DNA from: Hymenopus coronatus
Lineage: Eukaryota > Arthropoda > Insecta > Mantodea > Hymenopodidae
DNA: 64,000 nucleotides
Direction: 5' to 3'
NCBI GenBank assembly: GCA_030762935.1
Contig: CM060893.1
Location: 11,018,001 to 11,082,000 of the forward strand
Shown one piece after another: positions 11,913 through 24,539 of this stretch. The notes beneath the pieces were generated by a model, which saw only the letters and a program-made list of their open reading frames with translations, was not told the origin of the DNA and did not search any database. Each line of letters starts with the position of its first letter. Position 1 is the first letter of the stretch. Made by a program: the position numbers and the translations under genes.

Positions 11913-12222
11913 AGTCGCCCTCTGTGGTGTAATGGTTAATGGTTACCATGCCAACGTCATATACCCAAGGTCGCGGGTTCAAACCCGGCGGAGGACAATG
12001 TTTTTTTTTCGGGCGTAAAAATCCTTAGCATGGCTTCCTTCGGAAGGGAAGTAAAGCCGTTGGTCCCGTGTCGTAGATTTACGGCACGTAAAAGAACCTC
12101 AAGCCTGAATGAGAAGCCTCTGAGGAAAATTAAGCGGTCTTTAACGCCCAATTTAGAATGGGACGCTGAGAACCACAGTAGATAAAGAACGTCCATAAAT
12201 AACACGCCATTTACATTTTTTG
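11913..12222 (+). mobile_element. tRNA-Val-like SINE, plus strand, with target duplication
   Basis: Same family as 11111-11400, opposite orientation. The B box is GGTTCAAACCCGG and the central part is intact. An 8-bp slip (TAATGGTT twice) in the A-box area would spoil a normal tRNA fold. The flanks CCCCTTTCTGCT (about 11900) and CCCCTCTCTGCT (12223) are a 12-bp target duplication with one mismatch. Confidence 0.85.
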
Positions 12223-12960
12223 CCCCTCTCTGCTTATGATACCAGAACCGTGAGAATAGGAGATGCAATCAACAATGAAAGTTATTATATTCTTTGGAAA
12301 TCTCTCGGATACTTGTCACGCCTTTTTGGTGTGCACTTACATCGATTGTAAGCCTTTCCCAAACGCGCGCGCGCGCGTTCGTATTTACGTGCTTGCATCC
12401 TATAAATATTCAGGATATTTTATTTAGTACACTCAATCGAGGCATTAGAGCAGACCAGCTTTATAAGTTCATGTATTGAAATTTATGGCTATCTGATATT
12501 TTGCTCTCCTTCAGTTTTAGACCAAGAAATTAGAACAGAATTACATTATTGTCTCGATGTTTACTGCAATAATGCCACTTTACCAATAATAACTTCTGAC
12601 AGGCTGAAAAAAAATGATTGTGTTAAACATTCCTTCAACTAAATATCTCTTCACTTCCATTGTCCTTTGTTTTTTACTGCAAAACATGGGGAAACCAATT
12701 AATTAGACAGATAATCTAAAGTACATCTGATGTATATGGTAAAGTATACCTAGTACTACAAAGTGGCAGCTGGACACACAACGTAATTTAGCAAAATGCT
12801 AACATTTTCGCTCTACGTACCAGACACAGTTACATGGAAGCAAACACTACGTTGAACAACAGGATGCTTTACATTGGTACTGTTTGCTCATTTCTCCAGC
12901 ACTTATGCATTTTCTAAAGTTGGTATTGCTTCGCGACGTTGCGCGGTAAACACATTCCTT
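12223..12960. other. Unit 1-2 junction, no gene seen
   Basis: Unremarkable sequence with a short (CG)n run at about 12364-12378. The CpG dinucleotide becomes frequent from about 12.9 kb onward. Confidence 0.4.
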
Positions 12961-12961
12961 T

Positions 12962-13112
12962 CGGGAAAATGTTTGTACCGCCCCCCTTTTACTACTTATG
13001 AGACTGGTGATACACCGGTGGAATGCGATGGCAGGGGAACCCGGAGAAAAAACCTGGCATTTGCGGGTCCACCACAAATCTCACATGCAGTTGCTTGGGA
13101 TCAACCCCTGGC
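12962..13112 (-). mobile_element. SINE family 2 fragment
   Basis: Contains, reversed, the block with CATCGCATTCCACCGGTG and GTGAGATTTGTGGTGGAC that recurs at 36268 and 41576 on the plus strand and at 55605 on the minus strand. The tRNA-like head is partly present (GATCAACCCCTGGC). This is a different family from the tRNA-Val-like SINE. Confidence 0.65.
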
Positions 13113-13319
13113 TATCTAGGGACATTACCGAGTATGACATTAAGAATAATGTAATAGAAATAAGATAGTATTGCAGCTATTACTAAACATAATGTATTTC
13201 GCAGATTGACTGAAATGCTTCCTAGTATATAACCTCAATTAAACCGTGAAACGATTCCCCTTTCAGTAACGTTAGTTTTCTGGCTAAATGAAGTGAACAA
13301 ACGAATGCTACATAATATA

Positions 13320-13560
13320 AACAATAGAGCCTTTTATCTAAGACATGTGAAGTTCCGAGCGTGATACGGCATTTGTTTTTCTTACGTCATGATTTCAGTG
13401 CTCGAGACAGTAACGAGAAGTGCTGCGTATCGAACCCGATCCAGGTGTGCTATCATTGCAGAACCCTACTTTCCAGAAATGTCAATGTCGTGAAAGTTTT
13501 ATTAAATGCTAATGCTAAGAAATTAGAATATCTACGAATTATCAGTTTTAAAAACTTTGT
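13320..13560 (+). promoter_or_regulatory. Candidate promoter and non-coding first exon, unit 2
   Basis: CpG-richer than the rest of the unit, ending at TTTGT|GTAAGTATT, a good splice donor. Unit 3 has the same donor at 37131 with homologous sequence on both sides. The position, about 4.6 kb before coding exon 1, fits a 5' untranslated exon. No TATA box stands out. Inference only, without transcript support. Confidence 0.4.
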
Positions 13561-14420
13561 GTAAGTATTCTATTGTTTTGTGATTAATATCATTAGTCTA
13601 ATTTGTAATATCAGGCTTATATTACTCGTCGAAATATACACCACATACATATTACAGAAACGGTCAAAGCGAATGTTTACACTCTCGATTTGTAAACAAT
13701 AGGGTGTTTTTCTATAATAATCGAGACCGAGTGTTTTTATTCCTATAAACATGCTGAGCTTTAGATGTAATGAGCACAGTGTAAAATCAATAGCTGATAG
13801 TCGAACTGTACGTTTGTAGTCGGTTCTTATTCGTGTTATAATTATGCGACGAAGTTGCAAACTCGCAATTTTAATATGGGCCGTAAATAGAATTTTGCTC
13901 TTTAAACTTCCATTCTCAAGTACTGAATAGCGTTAAAAACGTACATTATAACAGTTATTGCACATGGCATATACATTATACGTGGGTAATGGTATGCAAA
14001 AGGCGCCGTCCTCTGTAGTCTGCGAGAGCATGGCCTACGTCACTTCAGCACCCCCAACGCAAGAAACATTAATGCGCTGAATGTAACGCTACCAACCATA
14101 ACCTAGACACACCAGTTATTTATCAGAGCCAACATAAACTATATGTCAATAGGAAATAAATATGCCCTATATCAGAATGAATAAACTAACATAATAATGT
14201 ACTCGGTTTATAGGAGCCTTTCAGTGTACAAAACAAATAATATAGCATCAATTACAGCATGTTCTCATTATTTTTGAGCCATAAGGCCCACATTGTTGAA
14301 TCAGTTGACTGCAATAAAATTTTAGTGAAGAAACTGACAAGCTCAGATAAATTCAGTCATATTTAAGCTATGTACAAATAACACAGCAACAATTGTAGCA
14401 TTTTTTGAGCCACAAAACTC
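13561..14420 (+). promoter_or_regulatory. Conserved 5' block with CRE-like site, unit 2
   Basis: Homologous to about 37131-37930 of unit 3. A nearly unchanged segment, GCGAGAGCATGG then CTACGTCACTTCAGC, contains a CRE-like TACGTCA at 14036-14042 (unit 3: 37553-37559). It lies just downstream of the proposed first exon. No gene is evident. Confidence 0.4.
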
Positions 14421-15297
14421 ACACTGTTGAAGCACTTTACATGTAGTAATTGTTGCACATGTATAAGCGGCTTGCTTTCTAATGTATAGTAACGGTTTTA
14501 CTGTGTGATCAGCTTGATTTCAAATTTGTAGTAATTGTTGCACATGTGTGAGGGGCTTTCTTTCAAATGTATAGTAATTGTTGCATGTTTATAATTCTTG
14601 CATGTCAGTGTGGTTTGCTTTCATATATTACTAATTGTTGCAAATGTGTGAGCAGCTTTCAAATGTACAGTAATTGTGCAGGTAGTGAGCAACTTGAATT
14701 CAAGGTTGTAGTAATTGTTGCACATGTGCGAGTCGCTTGCTTTCAAATGTGTAGTAATTGTTGCATATTTGTAGGTCACTTGCTTTCAAATGTGTAGTAG
14801 CTGTTGCACGTTTGTGAGACATTTTTTTTAAACATATAATTGTTGCATGGTATGAGCAGTTTGCTTTCAGACACGTCACAATTGTTGCATATGTTTGAGT
14901 CGCTTGCTTTCAAACATTTTATAATTGTTGCACATTTATGAGTCGCTTGCTTTCAAATGTGTAGTAATGGCTGCATATATGTGAGTCGCTTGCTTTCCAA
15001 CATGTAGTAATAGTTGCACATGTGTAAAATATTTGCTTCTCAATGTGTAATAATTGTTGCACTTTGTGAGTCATCTCTTCCCAACATGTAATTGTTGCAC
15101 TTGTGTGAGTCGCTTGCTTTTAGATGTGTAGAAATTGTTACACATGTTTGAGCGGCTTGCTTTTAAATGTATTGTAATTATTGCACCTGTGTGATCAGCT
15201 TACTTTCAAACATGTAGCAGTTTTTGCACATGTGTGATCAGCTTGCTTTGAAAGGTGTAGTAATGGTTGCATGTGCGTGCTCGGCTTTTTTTCATAG
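14420..15297. repeat. Minisatellite A, unit 2 (unit about 41-44 bp)
   Basis: About 20 imperfect copies of GTAGTAATTGTTGCACATGT followed by GTGAGTCGCTTGCTTTCAAA. A matching array with TGGCTTG in place of TCGCTTG lies at 37935-38730 in unit 3. In unit 1 it would lie left of the window. Confidence 0.85.
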
Positions 15298-15480
15298 TTC
15301 CAGTACCTTTGACTCACATGTTTGAGAATTTTAACATGTGAATTGCAAGGCATTACCTCAAAGATGGTGGAGTTGGCATGTGCTATAATCATTGGCACTT
15401 CTGACTTTTTCTGGCTGTGTAATGAAGAGCTACAAAAGGGAGAGCTACAAGTCAGAAGAGTGACTTTTTTATAGGAAGTT
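15298..15480 (+). promoter_or_regulatory. TATA block, unit 2, box altered
   Basis: Homologous to positions 1-180 of the window. The TATA box of units 1 and 3 reads TACAAAAG here (15431-15438). If the block is a promoter, unit 2 should be weaker or use a different start. Confidence 0.3.
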
Positions 15481-15649
15481 CAGAGTCACAGGGAGTATTA
15501 ATCAAGGGAAAAATCTCTACTGCACTATTGGTTTTATAATAGTGGAATAAATACTATTTCTAATTTGACTTTGAAGAAATAAAAGAGATTTGGTTACAAT
15601 ATGCAGTTTTTATATGTGGAGCCACAAAACGCCAATTTACAGTTGTCTA

Positions 15650-16345
15650 TCACTCTCAAATTTAGCATTGAGTGGGATACAAAATGTTATCTACAACCTA
15701 TAGAAAATGTATGTCTGCAGTGACAAACTGAATGGGATATAATACTTTCTCTACATACTATAGATAACATCTGTTTGCAATGAAATATCAAACTTATGAT
15801 TGTGTGGGATACAATACTTTCTCTACACACTAGATAACATGTGTTTACAGTGATATATCCGTATCAAACTTAGTGTTGGTTGGGATATAATACTTCCTCT
15901 ACACGTTATAGTTAACCTGTTTGCCATGAAATATGAAACTTATGGTTCTGTTGGATACAATACTTGCTCTACACACTATAGATAAGGTCTGTTTGCTGCG
16001 ACATGTTGCTATCAAACTTGTGGTTGGGTATAGGTAATGAGTTGGGTTGGATACTATACTTCTTGTGCACACTATAGATAATGTGTGTTTGCAGTGATAT
16101 TGCTATCAAACTTGTGATTGTGTTGGATACAATACTTGCTCTATAGAATATAGATAATGTGAGTTTGCAGTGACATTGCTATCAAGCTTAGGGTTGTTTT
16201 GCATGCAATACTTCATGTACACACTATAGATAATATGTGTTTGCATTGGCATTGCTATTAAAATTAGGATTGGGTGGGATCAGTACTTCCTCTACACACT
16301 ATAGATAACATGTGGTTGCAGTGACATAGATATCAAACTTATGGC
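15650..16345. repeat. Minisatellite B, unit 2
   Basis: Same roughly 75-bp unit as 345-1197. Copies align one to one over most of the array, with about one copy fewer at the right end. Confidence 0.8.
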
Positions 16346-16962
16346 TAGGTGCAATACAATGCTTACTCTTCACACAATAAGTAGAAGAGAAAGTTTATAA
16401 AAAGAAGAAAGGAGGATAATGTTTTCAACATTAAGTACAGGACTTCAAAAAATATATATATAAAATTGAAATTTTTCCAGTTCTGGAGGTGAATAGATTA
16501 TAGTAGGGTATTTTTCTAAACTAATAAATGCTAATATATCAAATATGTACCTTGTACGTATTTATGTGCATGACAAAGTCTGTGTGTGTAACCATGACAG
16601 TGTGAGAGTGCAAGAGAGTGTGTATAACAGTACTGTGAGCATAGGAAAGAGTATGAATAACATAATATGTTGCTACACATAATGCCTTGATAAATTAACC
16701 TTGCAGAGTAAGAAAAATTAATATCTCCTTCCTTTAAAGTTTAACAATGTGTTTCCTTAAGACAATGTTTAGTTCCTTTATTTTATAAGGATACATGTAT
16801 AAACATTTATTTTACAAGTAATAATTTTTTTATGACAGCAATAGCTTTTATTTGCATAAAAATCATTATCTTCTAGGTTCTCAGACACATTTGTGTAAAG
16901 AATGATGCACTAGCATTATTAGCTGCCTTTTGAAAGAAAAATGTTTGTTTTTACATTCTTCA
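16346..16962. other. Unit 2 spacer with deletion relative to unit 1
   Basis: Contains a short remnant of minisatellite C (about 16575-16660), then jumps to the sequence seen at 1840 in unit 1. The region matching about 1350-1830 of unit 1 is missing. The stretch 16355-16540 has its counterpart in unit 3 (40320-40410) rather than in unit 1. Confidence 0.5.
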
Positions 16963-17130
16963 ATGCACTTTTCAAAATTTCATGGCCTTTATTTTTATTC
17001 TGAAGCACTAAACAACAGCAGTCGCAATACATATTCTCTGACTGAAAGGTTAAAACTTCTGCACCCTACTGTGCAACTAGGCAATACACCAATGTATGAT
17101 TTATCGATATACATAATACCATATGGATAG
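16963..17130 (+). CDS. Small open frame, unknown, counterpart of 2135-2320
   Basis: A 55-codon frame starting MHFSKFHG and ending IIPYG. Relative to unit 1 it carries 12-bp and 6-bp deletions, both divisible by three. No domain seen; coding status doubtful. Confidence 0.15.
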   Translation: MHFSKFHGLYFYSEALNNSSRNTYSLTERLKLLHPTVQLGNTPMYDLSIYIIPYG

Positions 17131-17384
17131 TCTTCCATCTTTCTGGACAGAGGGAATCATTCTGACAGCATTGCAAAGTAAAACACAGGGTATGCTTTTA
17201 AAATTCTAGAGTGGGAATTGAGAAATGCATTATAAAAGCTATCTGAAAGAAAAAACTGGAAGTACAGAGTTTTTAAAAGTATGTTGAAACATTAAATGAC
17301 TATAAATATTCTAATTCTTAAGATAGGTAAAAACAAAAGCATCCCAGTGTTGGATCAACAATGGGATCTCATATACATGTTACA

Positions 17385-17875
17385 CAAATTACGTGTCGTA
17401 ACTAAGCAGATAACAGTGTTTACATATGATGATCAGTATCTATATGAGAGCCTGATCTAGTACTGTCTCATATGTTACAGTTACTCAAGTCACATGTCTT
17501 AAATAGACAACACTATACACATATGATAGACCACAATCAGTACAGCAGCCTCACCTAGAACTGCCTCATATGTAAGTATGTTATTCAATTTACATATCTT
17601 AAATAGACACAACACTGTAGACATTCAATTGACTAGAATCCGTATGAGAGCCTAACCTATACTGACTCATATGTAATGCTGTTATTCAAGTCACATGTCT
17701 TAAATAGACAAAACATTGTACACATGATATATCAGAATGTGTATGAGAAAACTCATCTATTGCTGTCTCATATGTAAGTCTGTTACTCAAGTCACATGTC
17801 TAAACTATACTACATTGTATAGATATGATAGACCAGAATCTGTATGAGAGCCTCGCCTAATACTATCTCATGTTA
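17385..17875. repeat. Minisatellite D, unit 2
   Basis: Same unit as 2560-3060, closely similar copy by copy. Confidence 0.75.
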
Positions 17876-18128
17876 TGTAACTTGCACAGCTAAGCTTTGC
17901 TAAGTGGGCAACAGTGCTTATGTATCATGGGCTAGTCACTGAATGTCAGCCTGGTCCACTATTTCTAATAGACATTTAAAATTTCTGTTTACAGGTTTCT
18001 GTTCTTGGCTTAGCACCATTTTTCATTTTTAATATAATCTATATTTAATGGTATCCATTTCTCTCTGTGTCCACAGATTTTTTTATTAAATTTAGAACTG
18101 CATCTTGGAATAAAGCAACTGTTTTGAC

Positions 18129-18599
18129 ATGGATATCAAAATAGAAATTAAAGAAGAGTGTCCTCTCTCAGATGACATATGCTCACAGGATATGAAGGGG
18201 TTCTTTACTGAGAATGCGGCAATAAAGACAGACAGTGATGTTGCATTTCTGAAGAATGAAAGCAACATCGCAGCCAAAACAGAAATAAAGTCAGAGCCAC
18301 CTTCTTTAGACTTTTGTTCACAAAACAAGAGAGTTTTTTTAATCAGACATCTTGGAGAGCAGAGTAAAGCAGAGACTGTTACAAACAGTGACAACTGCAT
18401 GATTATTCCCAAAACACATTTTGGGGAAGAGACTCTGGTTTCAGATTTGGGTTTACAGAATGAGACAGAATTCCTGCCAGAGGATCCTGTGAAGAAGCTT
18501 ATAAAGTGTAACAATGCTCATGAAGCAGATGTCAAAATAGAAATTACAGAAGAAATTGGTTGGCTGAAAACAGAAACTTCTTTTCCTGATGACATTAAG
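18129..18599 (+). CDS. Zinc-finger gene unit 2, coding exon 1
   Basis: 157 residues, start MDIKIEIKEE, acceptor CCACAG at about 18076, donor AAG|GTAAGT, phase 0. Compared with unit 1 there are only about seven substitutions (for example L14S, K22M, T48A, C70F and two near the end). The psi-K-x-E motifs are all kept. The surrounding introns and minisatellites are equally similar, so the whole 5' half is a recent copy or has been gene-converted. It joins exons at 19958 and 24540 to give a protein of about 563 residues. Confidence 0.85.
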
Positions 18600-19221
18600 G
18601 TAAGTTAATAAAGTGGGATAATTTTATTTTATTGTAACTGGAAGAAGTACCAGAAGTACAATCTTTTTAGCATTTCTTAAGGTGTCCCAGCAGACATACA
18701 AATGTTTCTAGGTTCAGAAAATAAAATAGAGAATAGGATAGGCAATGACTAGTTCTAGAAAATGTAACGTAATGTATGATTTAGGCCGGTCCTATTTTAT
18801 TGTTATTTGATTTATTACATACCATAGATCTAGTAGACATGTACAAGAAATATCAAGTTTACTGTAATTTGCTGTATAAATACTATATTTAATAGATATA
18901 CACTATCCGTGAAATGTTTCCAGGAAAACTTTTAATGATGCCCTATACAGCATTAATAATGGTTGCAGCATGGAAACAATTCTAATTTGGTTTAAATTTG
19001 AAGCTTCATTATTTTATAAAATTACAGAAATTATATGCATAACTGTTAGCAAACATAATAAAGGTCCACTTAAATAAAGCTGTGAACACTGCTAGGTCGC
19101 ATTGAGAGCAGCATCCTCATCCTCATGATAATGGCAGAACTGTGGCAAAGCAGTTGTCCTGGAGAATGCCTCTTGCATGTGACTAAAGAAGAGTTAATCA
19201 CTTTAGGACATCTGATTTTAT

Positions 19222-19253
<32 letters not shown>

Positions 19254-19957
19254 GAGAAACCTCGGCTTATTTCTTCACTGTAGAAAAAATTCTTGAAGAA
19301 CTTTGAAATCAAGTGTTTTTTTGTTTGTTTGTTTGTTTTTGTTTTTTTTTTCTTCTTTTTTTACTTTAGTCAATTGTAAATACCTTAATAGGAACTATCT
19401 ACAAGTATAAGACATTTGTACTATTCAACTTAAGAAGAAACAGCCTCTGTTAATTTGAAACACTGTAATTAAGCAAATGAAACTGAATATTTTGTCATTT
19501 AAATGATAATACTTCAACTATTTAATACTGCCAGTTTCATATCTGTCTCATTCCAAAAACTTCTACTGTCCAAATGAAAAATAAGGGTCATCAGAATCAT
19601 TGAATGTTTTTTAAGAACTGCAGATGCACATCTTTATAATGCTTTTTATCATAATAATAATTTAGAGTAGGTTAATATGAAAGATTTCAAAAGTACTTTG
19701 GAAAAGAGTGAACAAAGCTACTTTTATTGTGCTTGTATAATTCCAAAATTCTTTGTAATAAATGGATGGAATCAAATAAAAAGAGATTTAGTGTAAACCA
19801 ATAGGAAGCTACAACATGTTTTAATGTATTATTTATTTAATAACATGTACCAGTTTCAACTAATTAAAAGGATACTCAAAGGTAAAAGGTGGTGTAGGGC
19901 ATTGAACTAGCCTGTAGATAATTGTGTCAGCTGTACATTTGAGTTATTTTGTTACAG
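18600..19957 (+). other. Intron 1 of unit 2
   Basis: GT...TTACAG intron with a poly(T) run at about 19225-19253. Homologous in pieces to intron 1 of unit 1, but without the internal duplication seen there. Confidence 0.7.
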
Positions 19958-19989
19958 GATGAGGATTTCGGTTCAATGAAATCTCCAAG
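19958..19989 (+). CDS. Zinc-finger gene unit 2, exon 2 (32-nt micro-exon)
   Basis: GTTACAG|GATGAGGAT ... CCAAG|GTAAGC, encoding DEDFGSMKSP and ending in phase 2. Same length and phase as in units 1 and 3. It adds an acidic decapeptide between the SUMO-motif exon and the finger exon. Confidence 0.85.
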
Positions 19990-20067
19990 GTAAGCAATAT
20001 GTCAGCTTTTCTTAGAATGTTTTATATTGTGAAATTAGTTAAATGCACCATAGGAGAACAGCATGTC

Positions 20068-20229
20068 ATCCTCTGTGGCGTAGGAATAACATGGTAGCCT
20101 TTGATTCCCAAGGTCATGGTTTCAAACCTGGAGGTAGGCAACTGAGTTTTTCCCACATAAAAATTCTTAGAACAGCTTCCTTCAGAAGGGAAGTAAAGTT
20201 GTATGACCTTTTCCATAGATTTTCTGCAC

Positions 20230-20264
<35 letters not shown>

Positions 20265-20385
20265 AAGCCTATTGCCTGATAGAGAGGCCTCTGAGCAAAA
20301 TTATGCAATTCTTCAGCTCCAATATAGAATGGGGCACTCAGAATCACAGCAACTAGAGACCATCTATAAATAAAACCAAATTTAA
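20068..20385 (+). mobile_element. tRNA-Val-like SINE, unit 2 copy of a shared insertion
   Basis: The head (CCTCTGTGGCGTAGG, GGTTTCAAACCTGG) and central part (CTTCCTTCAGAAGGGAAGTA) are recognisable but decayed, with an internal (ATA)n/A run at about 20230-20265. It lies about 80 bp after exon 2, as do the copies in unit 3 (46972) and unit 1 (8872). Confidence 0.75.
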
Positions 20386-23300
20386 TTTGGGAACAGTTTT
20401 TATATCATAATTTTATTTTGATAATGAGTTTTATCACAATACAAAGTACAAATTTCAGCTTTACATAGCTTATACCAAGATGAATGTGATTTTATTAAAT
20501 GTATTGAGAATGATGAAACTTTACAGTATATTTCAATAAATTTAAAGATACATACTTTATTCTTAATGCAAATAATTTAAGTACTTGTTATTTCTATTAA
20601 AATTGTATAACAGGAAAGTTATCCCATGCTACTAATCTAAATTCAGAAGACATTTTTTTCATTAATTGTATAATTTATGCAAAAACCTAAGAGTGTAATT
20701 AACACTGAATTATGCCATTAAGCAGAACTTAATTTATATGAGTCACCTGATACACCGTCAATATTGTTTACAAGAGTTGGTATTTGTTGCTGTTTAGAGT
20801 CATAGAGGATAGTTGGCCTGAGTTTGCTCTTGTGTTTTCACTGAGTTATATAAAGCATAAGGGCAAAGCATTGGCTAGTGGTGAGATAACAATAATGTTG
20901 AATACTTTTATAATTTAAAATTTCCAGGCTGTTTTGCTATTGTCTGTAGGTTAAAATATTTTCTGGCCTGAGTTTGCTCTTGTGTTTTCACTGTGTTATA
21001 TGAAGCATAAGGGCAAACCTTTGGCTAGTGGTGTGAAAACAATAATGTTGAATACTTGTGGTCTGTAGGTTAAAATATTTTCATTACTTTAAATATTTCT
21101 ACCTAATATTTCATCTCTGTCTGTGAGGAACATCTTCAGAGGTGAGTTCATGTCACTTCTCTGTCAATAACTAAATACATTGTAAAATAGAGCTACTATG
21201 TATACTCGTTGCCTGGTGGGCAGAGTCAAGGGGATGGGCTGTGTTGTTTGTATTTTGCATGGAGGTTTTGGAGTTGGGAATGGGAATCCAGGTTTGATTT
21301 AATTTGAATTGTTTATCTTTATTAAAGTTTTTGTGTGTTTTTAGATTTCAGACAGGGATAATAATGTTTTGATGTAACTAAAACCTCTGCTTTATCATAT
21401 CCATTCGATGGTTAACCTTGGATAAAATATGTTGTGCTACAGCTGAATCTTTGTTTGTCGTAGCTGCAGTTCCTTTTATGTTCCATTGATACTTTGTTTA
21501 GTAGTGCTAATGTATACCTATCCACATGTGCACAGGATATACTAAATACCCGCTTTTAAAAGGGTCTGTTTTATTTTTGTTGTCGCATATATATGTGGGT
21601 TTGACTTGTCATTTTTTTAAAACCTTCCCAGTACAATTGTTATGTTCTTTATATAAGGCAAAAACACTTTGTTTTTAAAAGTATATACCCCTCTTGTTGG
21701 GGAACTGTTTTTCTGGGAAGATCAATGCTCACTCTTGCTTGATCAATGTTTTGCTTAGCATACCCATTACACCATAGTGTCTTGTGTAGATACTTAATTC
21801 CTGTAGTAAATTTTGCAGTCACAGATTCTGTTTGGTTGTTTCACTAATGTTGTAGTTACACTTCTTCAAGTTATGTCTTTATGTTTCCATATTGAAAGGT
21901 TTTCCCACATTGTAAGTTTATTGTGGTCTGTCTTGCTTTTTAGTAATTTCAGATTCAGGTCCAGGTTATGACTTTTCTTTCCCAAAGTGAAATGCTATTG
22001 CTGAGTTGTCCTCTTGCTTAAGTTTAACATTTCAGAAGTATTCTTAGGATGCTTGTATAAACTTCCAGTCCCTATGTTTGATTTGATATGCTCCAAATTG
22101 ATTTTCTGGTGGGATCTCATATTTTGTTTTTCAGCTGAACAGTATTATTGTAGAAGATCTGTTTATGTGAGCCAAGGTGACATTTATTCCTTAAACATCT
22201 TTTGGAATTTTCTAAATGATGTAGAGTGGTGAGTGCACTTCCTGAAATTACAGAGGGGCTTGGAAATAAATACTGATCCAAGCTTCTCAGCTTAACCAAT
22301 TGCATATATTACTGTATTTTGTTTCTCGTTTGTTTGTAAGTTATATTTGAAGCATACACATAAATGGCTCTCATCTATCAGAATAACATGATGTTTCAGA
22401 GTTCAACCACATTAATTTAAAGGAATGCAGAGAAATGGTAAACAAATATTTTGAGGTAGGGAACTAATGGCGTGTGGGCTCAAAGTTCAAAGGTATATGT
22501 AATTTTTGGTACTAGACATTAGTCTAAAATACTCTGTATCTAAATGATGCAAGCCTCTAATATATCATTTATCTTCCCTTAATGAAAAAAAAACTTGGGA
22601 GTCACATCAGTATCATTAACTTTTAAAGATGTGGTCATCAGTGTGTTGTAAAAATTTGCTATTTGCAAATATGTGCATGCCACTGATAACACCATAAAAC
22701 AAGCTAATCTGAGTGAGCCTCATTGATCAAAATCTATGACTCAGCTTCAGTTTTTTGCTGTTAATTTTCTTAAAGGGTTCCTGAAATTTAAATTGATTAT
22801 GTTTTGGGCTTATTAAGAAAAAATTTGGTCTTAACATTAATAACAGAATTATCGAAGATCATTTGTGATATGTACAGCATAGCAGAATATAACAGCTGTG
22901 TATTCAGTTTTCACATTTAAGCATTGGAAAACCTATGAAGTTGGCAGAGAGGAACAAACAGTTTAATGGATCCTAGCATTAGCAAGAAAGTCAAATTATT
23001 AAGGAACTCCACAATGGCAATGAACAAAGATGTTAGTCATTGTCCGTATGCAGTACTAGCAAACAAAAGTGGTGACAGTCCACCAAAGTCTTAGTTATGA
23101 GAGAAACAAGTTAGAGGGAGACAGCATTGCTTGGCTAACTGAAGTTCCATTTTACTATATCGTGTGCTGTCTATTGGGTGTTCACTGCCCAATATGTTCA
23201 TGTAGAATATTTTCGATACATTTGAACTGTGCCCTAGTTCTAAAGGAAATTCTGAATATTGATTAATTAATAATTTAATATATGATGAAGCAAGAGGACA

Positions 23301-24539
23301 TACTGTGCAACTGTGTAGGAGAAGATTTCCAATTAGACAACATCCTCATTATAGCAGCTTTGTATCTATTCATAGATGTCTACAAGAGAGTAGATCCCTG
23401 TCGGTTCGTGCACCTGATGCTGGTGCAGAATTCTTTTTAGTTTGACGATGTAATATGCAGAAATGTTGGTGGTCATCATTTTAAAAAATTGTGTAAAGTT
23501 TTCAAAACCCTGAAAACAAGGACAAGTAATGTTGCACCATCATAGTTCATGGACACAGATTTTCTTCACGATATTTGTTTTAATTTTAGTAAAATGAATA
23601 AGCATGAAATATGTTTGAGTTATTATGTATTTCTGAATTTCTAACATTTTTGCTAAACCTAAAAGCAAGTATGTCATTGTTTCTTTCATAATGCTTTGAT
23701 TTCCCATCATTTACCCTTTGAGAAGTGGGGAACTTATTTTCAGTATGAAGTCCATTTATTTTTGTAATCATTTATTCACTTTTAGCTATTTACTAAACCT
23801 AAACTAAATATTGTAATATTTTACTTCATCTTACTGTAATTCTGTTGCTTATTCTTTCAGAAAAGGACAATTTATGTCCTTATATAAATGTCTACTATAT
23901 TTAATTTATTCTTTCAAATATATTCAAGTCCTTTACATTCCCTTCAAATGAACAAAAACATTAATTTATTAATAAACTAGAAACCTTACAGCATCACCAT
24001 TTGGTGCGGTTATACTGTTTGTATTTCATAAAATCACTAAACTACATCTACATTTTGCAATAGAGTAACACAAAAAAAGAAAAGAAGCAATGTATTCGCC
24101 AGGACCCAAACCCCTGTCATTCACCTTGAGCATATTGGCAGTTCCTGACATAAATTCAATAGTTAAAAATATTTAAAAAAAAAAAAAAAAAAACATATGT
24201 TATAAGTTTTTCATTTGCTTGGTTTTATTGTTATAATTATGTTTGGCCATTACCTTCTTAAGTCATGTTGGAGACTTATAATTAGTGATGTTAATTGTTA
24301 GGTTTCTTGTGGTGTATACTTAACAATTGACATCAATTCACACTCTTTCATGAATAGAAATAATACTAACAACTGAAGATTCCCTACCTCTAACAGAAAT
24401 TCAAATAAGAGGCCTGAATATGTAAATTAGGATGCTAAATACCATGCCACTATTTATCTATTTTAACATCCTTAGACACTATATTGGAATTTAACTTTAA
24501 TTAGTATAATTAATTATAGTAAATGTTTCAAAATTTCAG
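20386..24539 (+). other. Intron 2 of unit 2
   Basis: Ends at AAATTTCAG. Two near-identical pieces around 20820 and 20965 (GCCTGAGTTTGCTCTTGTG) form a local duplication. The stretch 21100-21900 matches 47700-48500 in unit 3. A poly(A) run lies at about 24173-24194. The only coding relic seen is the transposase piece at 23255. Confidence 0.65.
23255..23560 (+). pseudogene. Mariner-type transposase HTH fragment in intron 2
   Basis: In one frame the DNA reads YDEARGHTVQLCRRRFPIRQ then HPHYSSF, and later RCLQESRSLSVRAPDAGAEFF. This pattern (a short helix-turn-helix, an R-F-P-x-R-x-HP motif, a RExxS motif, a DAG motif) matches the N-terminal HTH of insect mariner-like proteins of the DUF4817 type. 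The catalytic DDE part is absent. No inverted repeats were found. Confidence 0.5.

Noticed and set aside
11913..12000. Functional tRNA gene
   Set aside because: A and B boxes are good, but the sequence continues into a SINE body, has target duplications and an 8-bp slip in the D-arm area.
14400..15300. Regular 41-44 bp spacing as a CRISPR array
   Set aside because: The repeats are imperfect and contiguous with no unique spacers, in a eukaryotic intron-bearing region. It is a minisatellite.
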